Assembly: GCA_003561145.1 (NCBI GenBank)
Contig: PWXL01000239.1
Coordinates: 1 to 6,550, forward strand
Length of the DNA stretch: 6,550 nucleotides
Direction: 5' to 3'
DNA from: Candidatus Atribacteria bacterium
Lineage (GTDB): Bacteria; Atribacterota; Atribacteria; Atribacterales; Atribacteraceae
This document shows, in pieces, positions 6,523 through 6,550 of the stretch (position 1 is its first letter; every line of letters starts with the position of its first letter). Below the pieces are notes generated by a model, which searched no databases, was not told the origin of the DNA, and was given only the letters and a program-made list of their open reading frames with translations. A program made the position numbers and the translations under genes.

Positions 6523-6550
6523 AAAAAGAGCGTTAAGGATTACCGTGAAA
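6355..6550 (+). pseudogene. yicC: 5'-truncated YicC/YloC-family endoribonuclease gene (runs off right edge)
   Basis: On the plus strand the frame starting after the TAG at 6352-6354 is open to the end of the window. It encodes a stretch including VVPEKQIWEYVSKAAVRAL, then RLMLYRRNEGRRTASEFRMR and MEEIRKIVRRIRSGHKKSVK, ending in DYRE. The pattern (an aromatic-containing helix, an ALxxL helix, R-x-x-EG, then a charged helix with R-x-R and EEI, and a YRE near the end) matches the central part of YicC-like proteins, an RNase family of about 290 residues. The first ~110 residues expected of the family, including the N-terminal MTGFG-type motif, are absent because the frame closes at 6352. No plausible start with a ribosome site precedes it. 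It faces away from the SspB-like gene, so both genes lack their 5' ends at the same place. Family assignment is by recall of conserved residues. The C-terminal half lies outside the window. Confidence 0.6.

Overview
The window holds a minus-strand, tightly packed operon that reads as an Ssp-type DNA phosphorothioation (PT) cassette. In transcription order (right to left) it carries a DUF4007 protein (SspB-like, 5551-6522), a 1138-residue P-loop ATPase (SspC-like, 2138-5554), a PAPS-reductase/ATP-pyrophosphatase protein (SspD-like, 1315-2148) and a NifS/IscS-type cysteine desulfurase (SspA-like, 136-1287). At the left edge is the start of a fifth co-directional gene (1-103), too short to be picked up as a long ORF but with a good Shine-Dalgarno. 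Genes B/C and C/D overlap by a few bases, and the D/A and A/next-gene gaps are 27 and 32 nt, so one transcript is likely. No promoter, terminator, tRNA, insertion sequence or CRISPR array is visible.

The genes fit one pathway. SspA would take sulfur from L-cysteine as a persulfide. SspD would activate the DNA backbone or sulfur transfer with ATP. SspB would nick the target and SspC would supply ATPase-driven handling, giving single-stranded phosphorothioate marks. The truncated left-edge gene begins with a short PHK-type N-terminal motif that I associate with PT-dependent HNH restriction proteins, so it could be the restriction partner. That is tentative because only 34 codons are visible.

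The most notable observation is at the right edge. The first ~47 codons of the SspB-like reading frame do not look like DUF4007. They lack the usual N-terminal motif and are rich in Pro and His. The opposite strand over the same bases (6355-6550, +) encodes an unmistakably protein-like stretch resembling the middle of a YicC-family endoribonuclease, lacking its N-terminal part. Two divergently oriented genes therefore appear joined head to head, each missing its 5' end, with the breakpoint near 6355-6385. The simplest readings are a deletion that removed both 5' ends and whatever lay between, or an assembly chimera. If real, the annotated sspB N-terminus is an artefact and the PT system may be non-functional.

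The organism is a bacterium (housekeeping-type yicC, bacterial operon structure, moderate GC). The sequence does not let me name the group with confidence. The PT cassette is an accessory, probably horizontally acquired, defence module placed next to a chromosomal gene.
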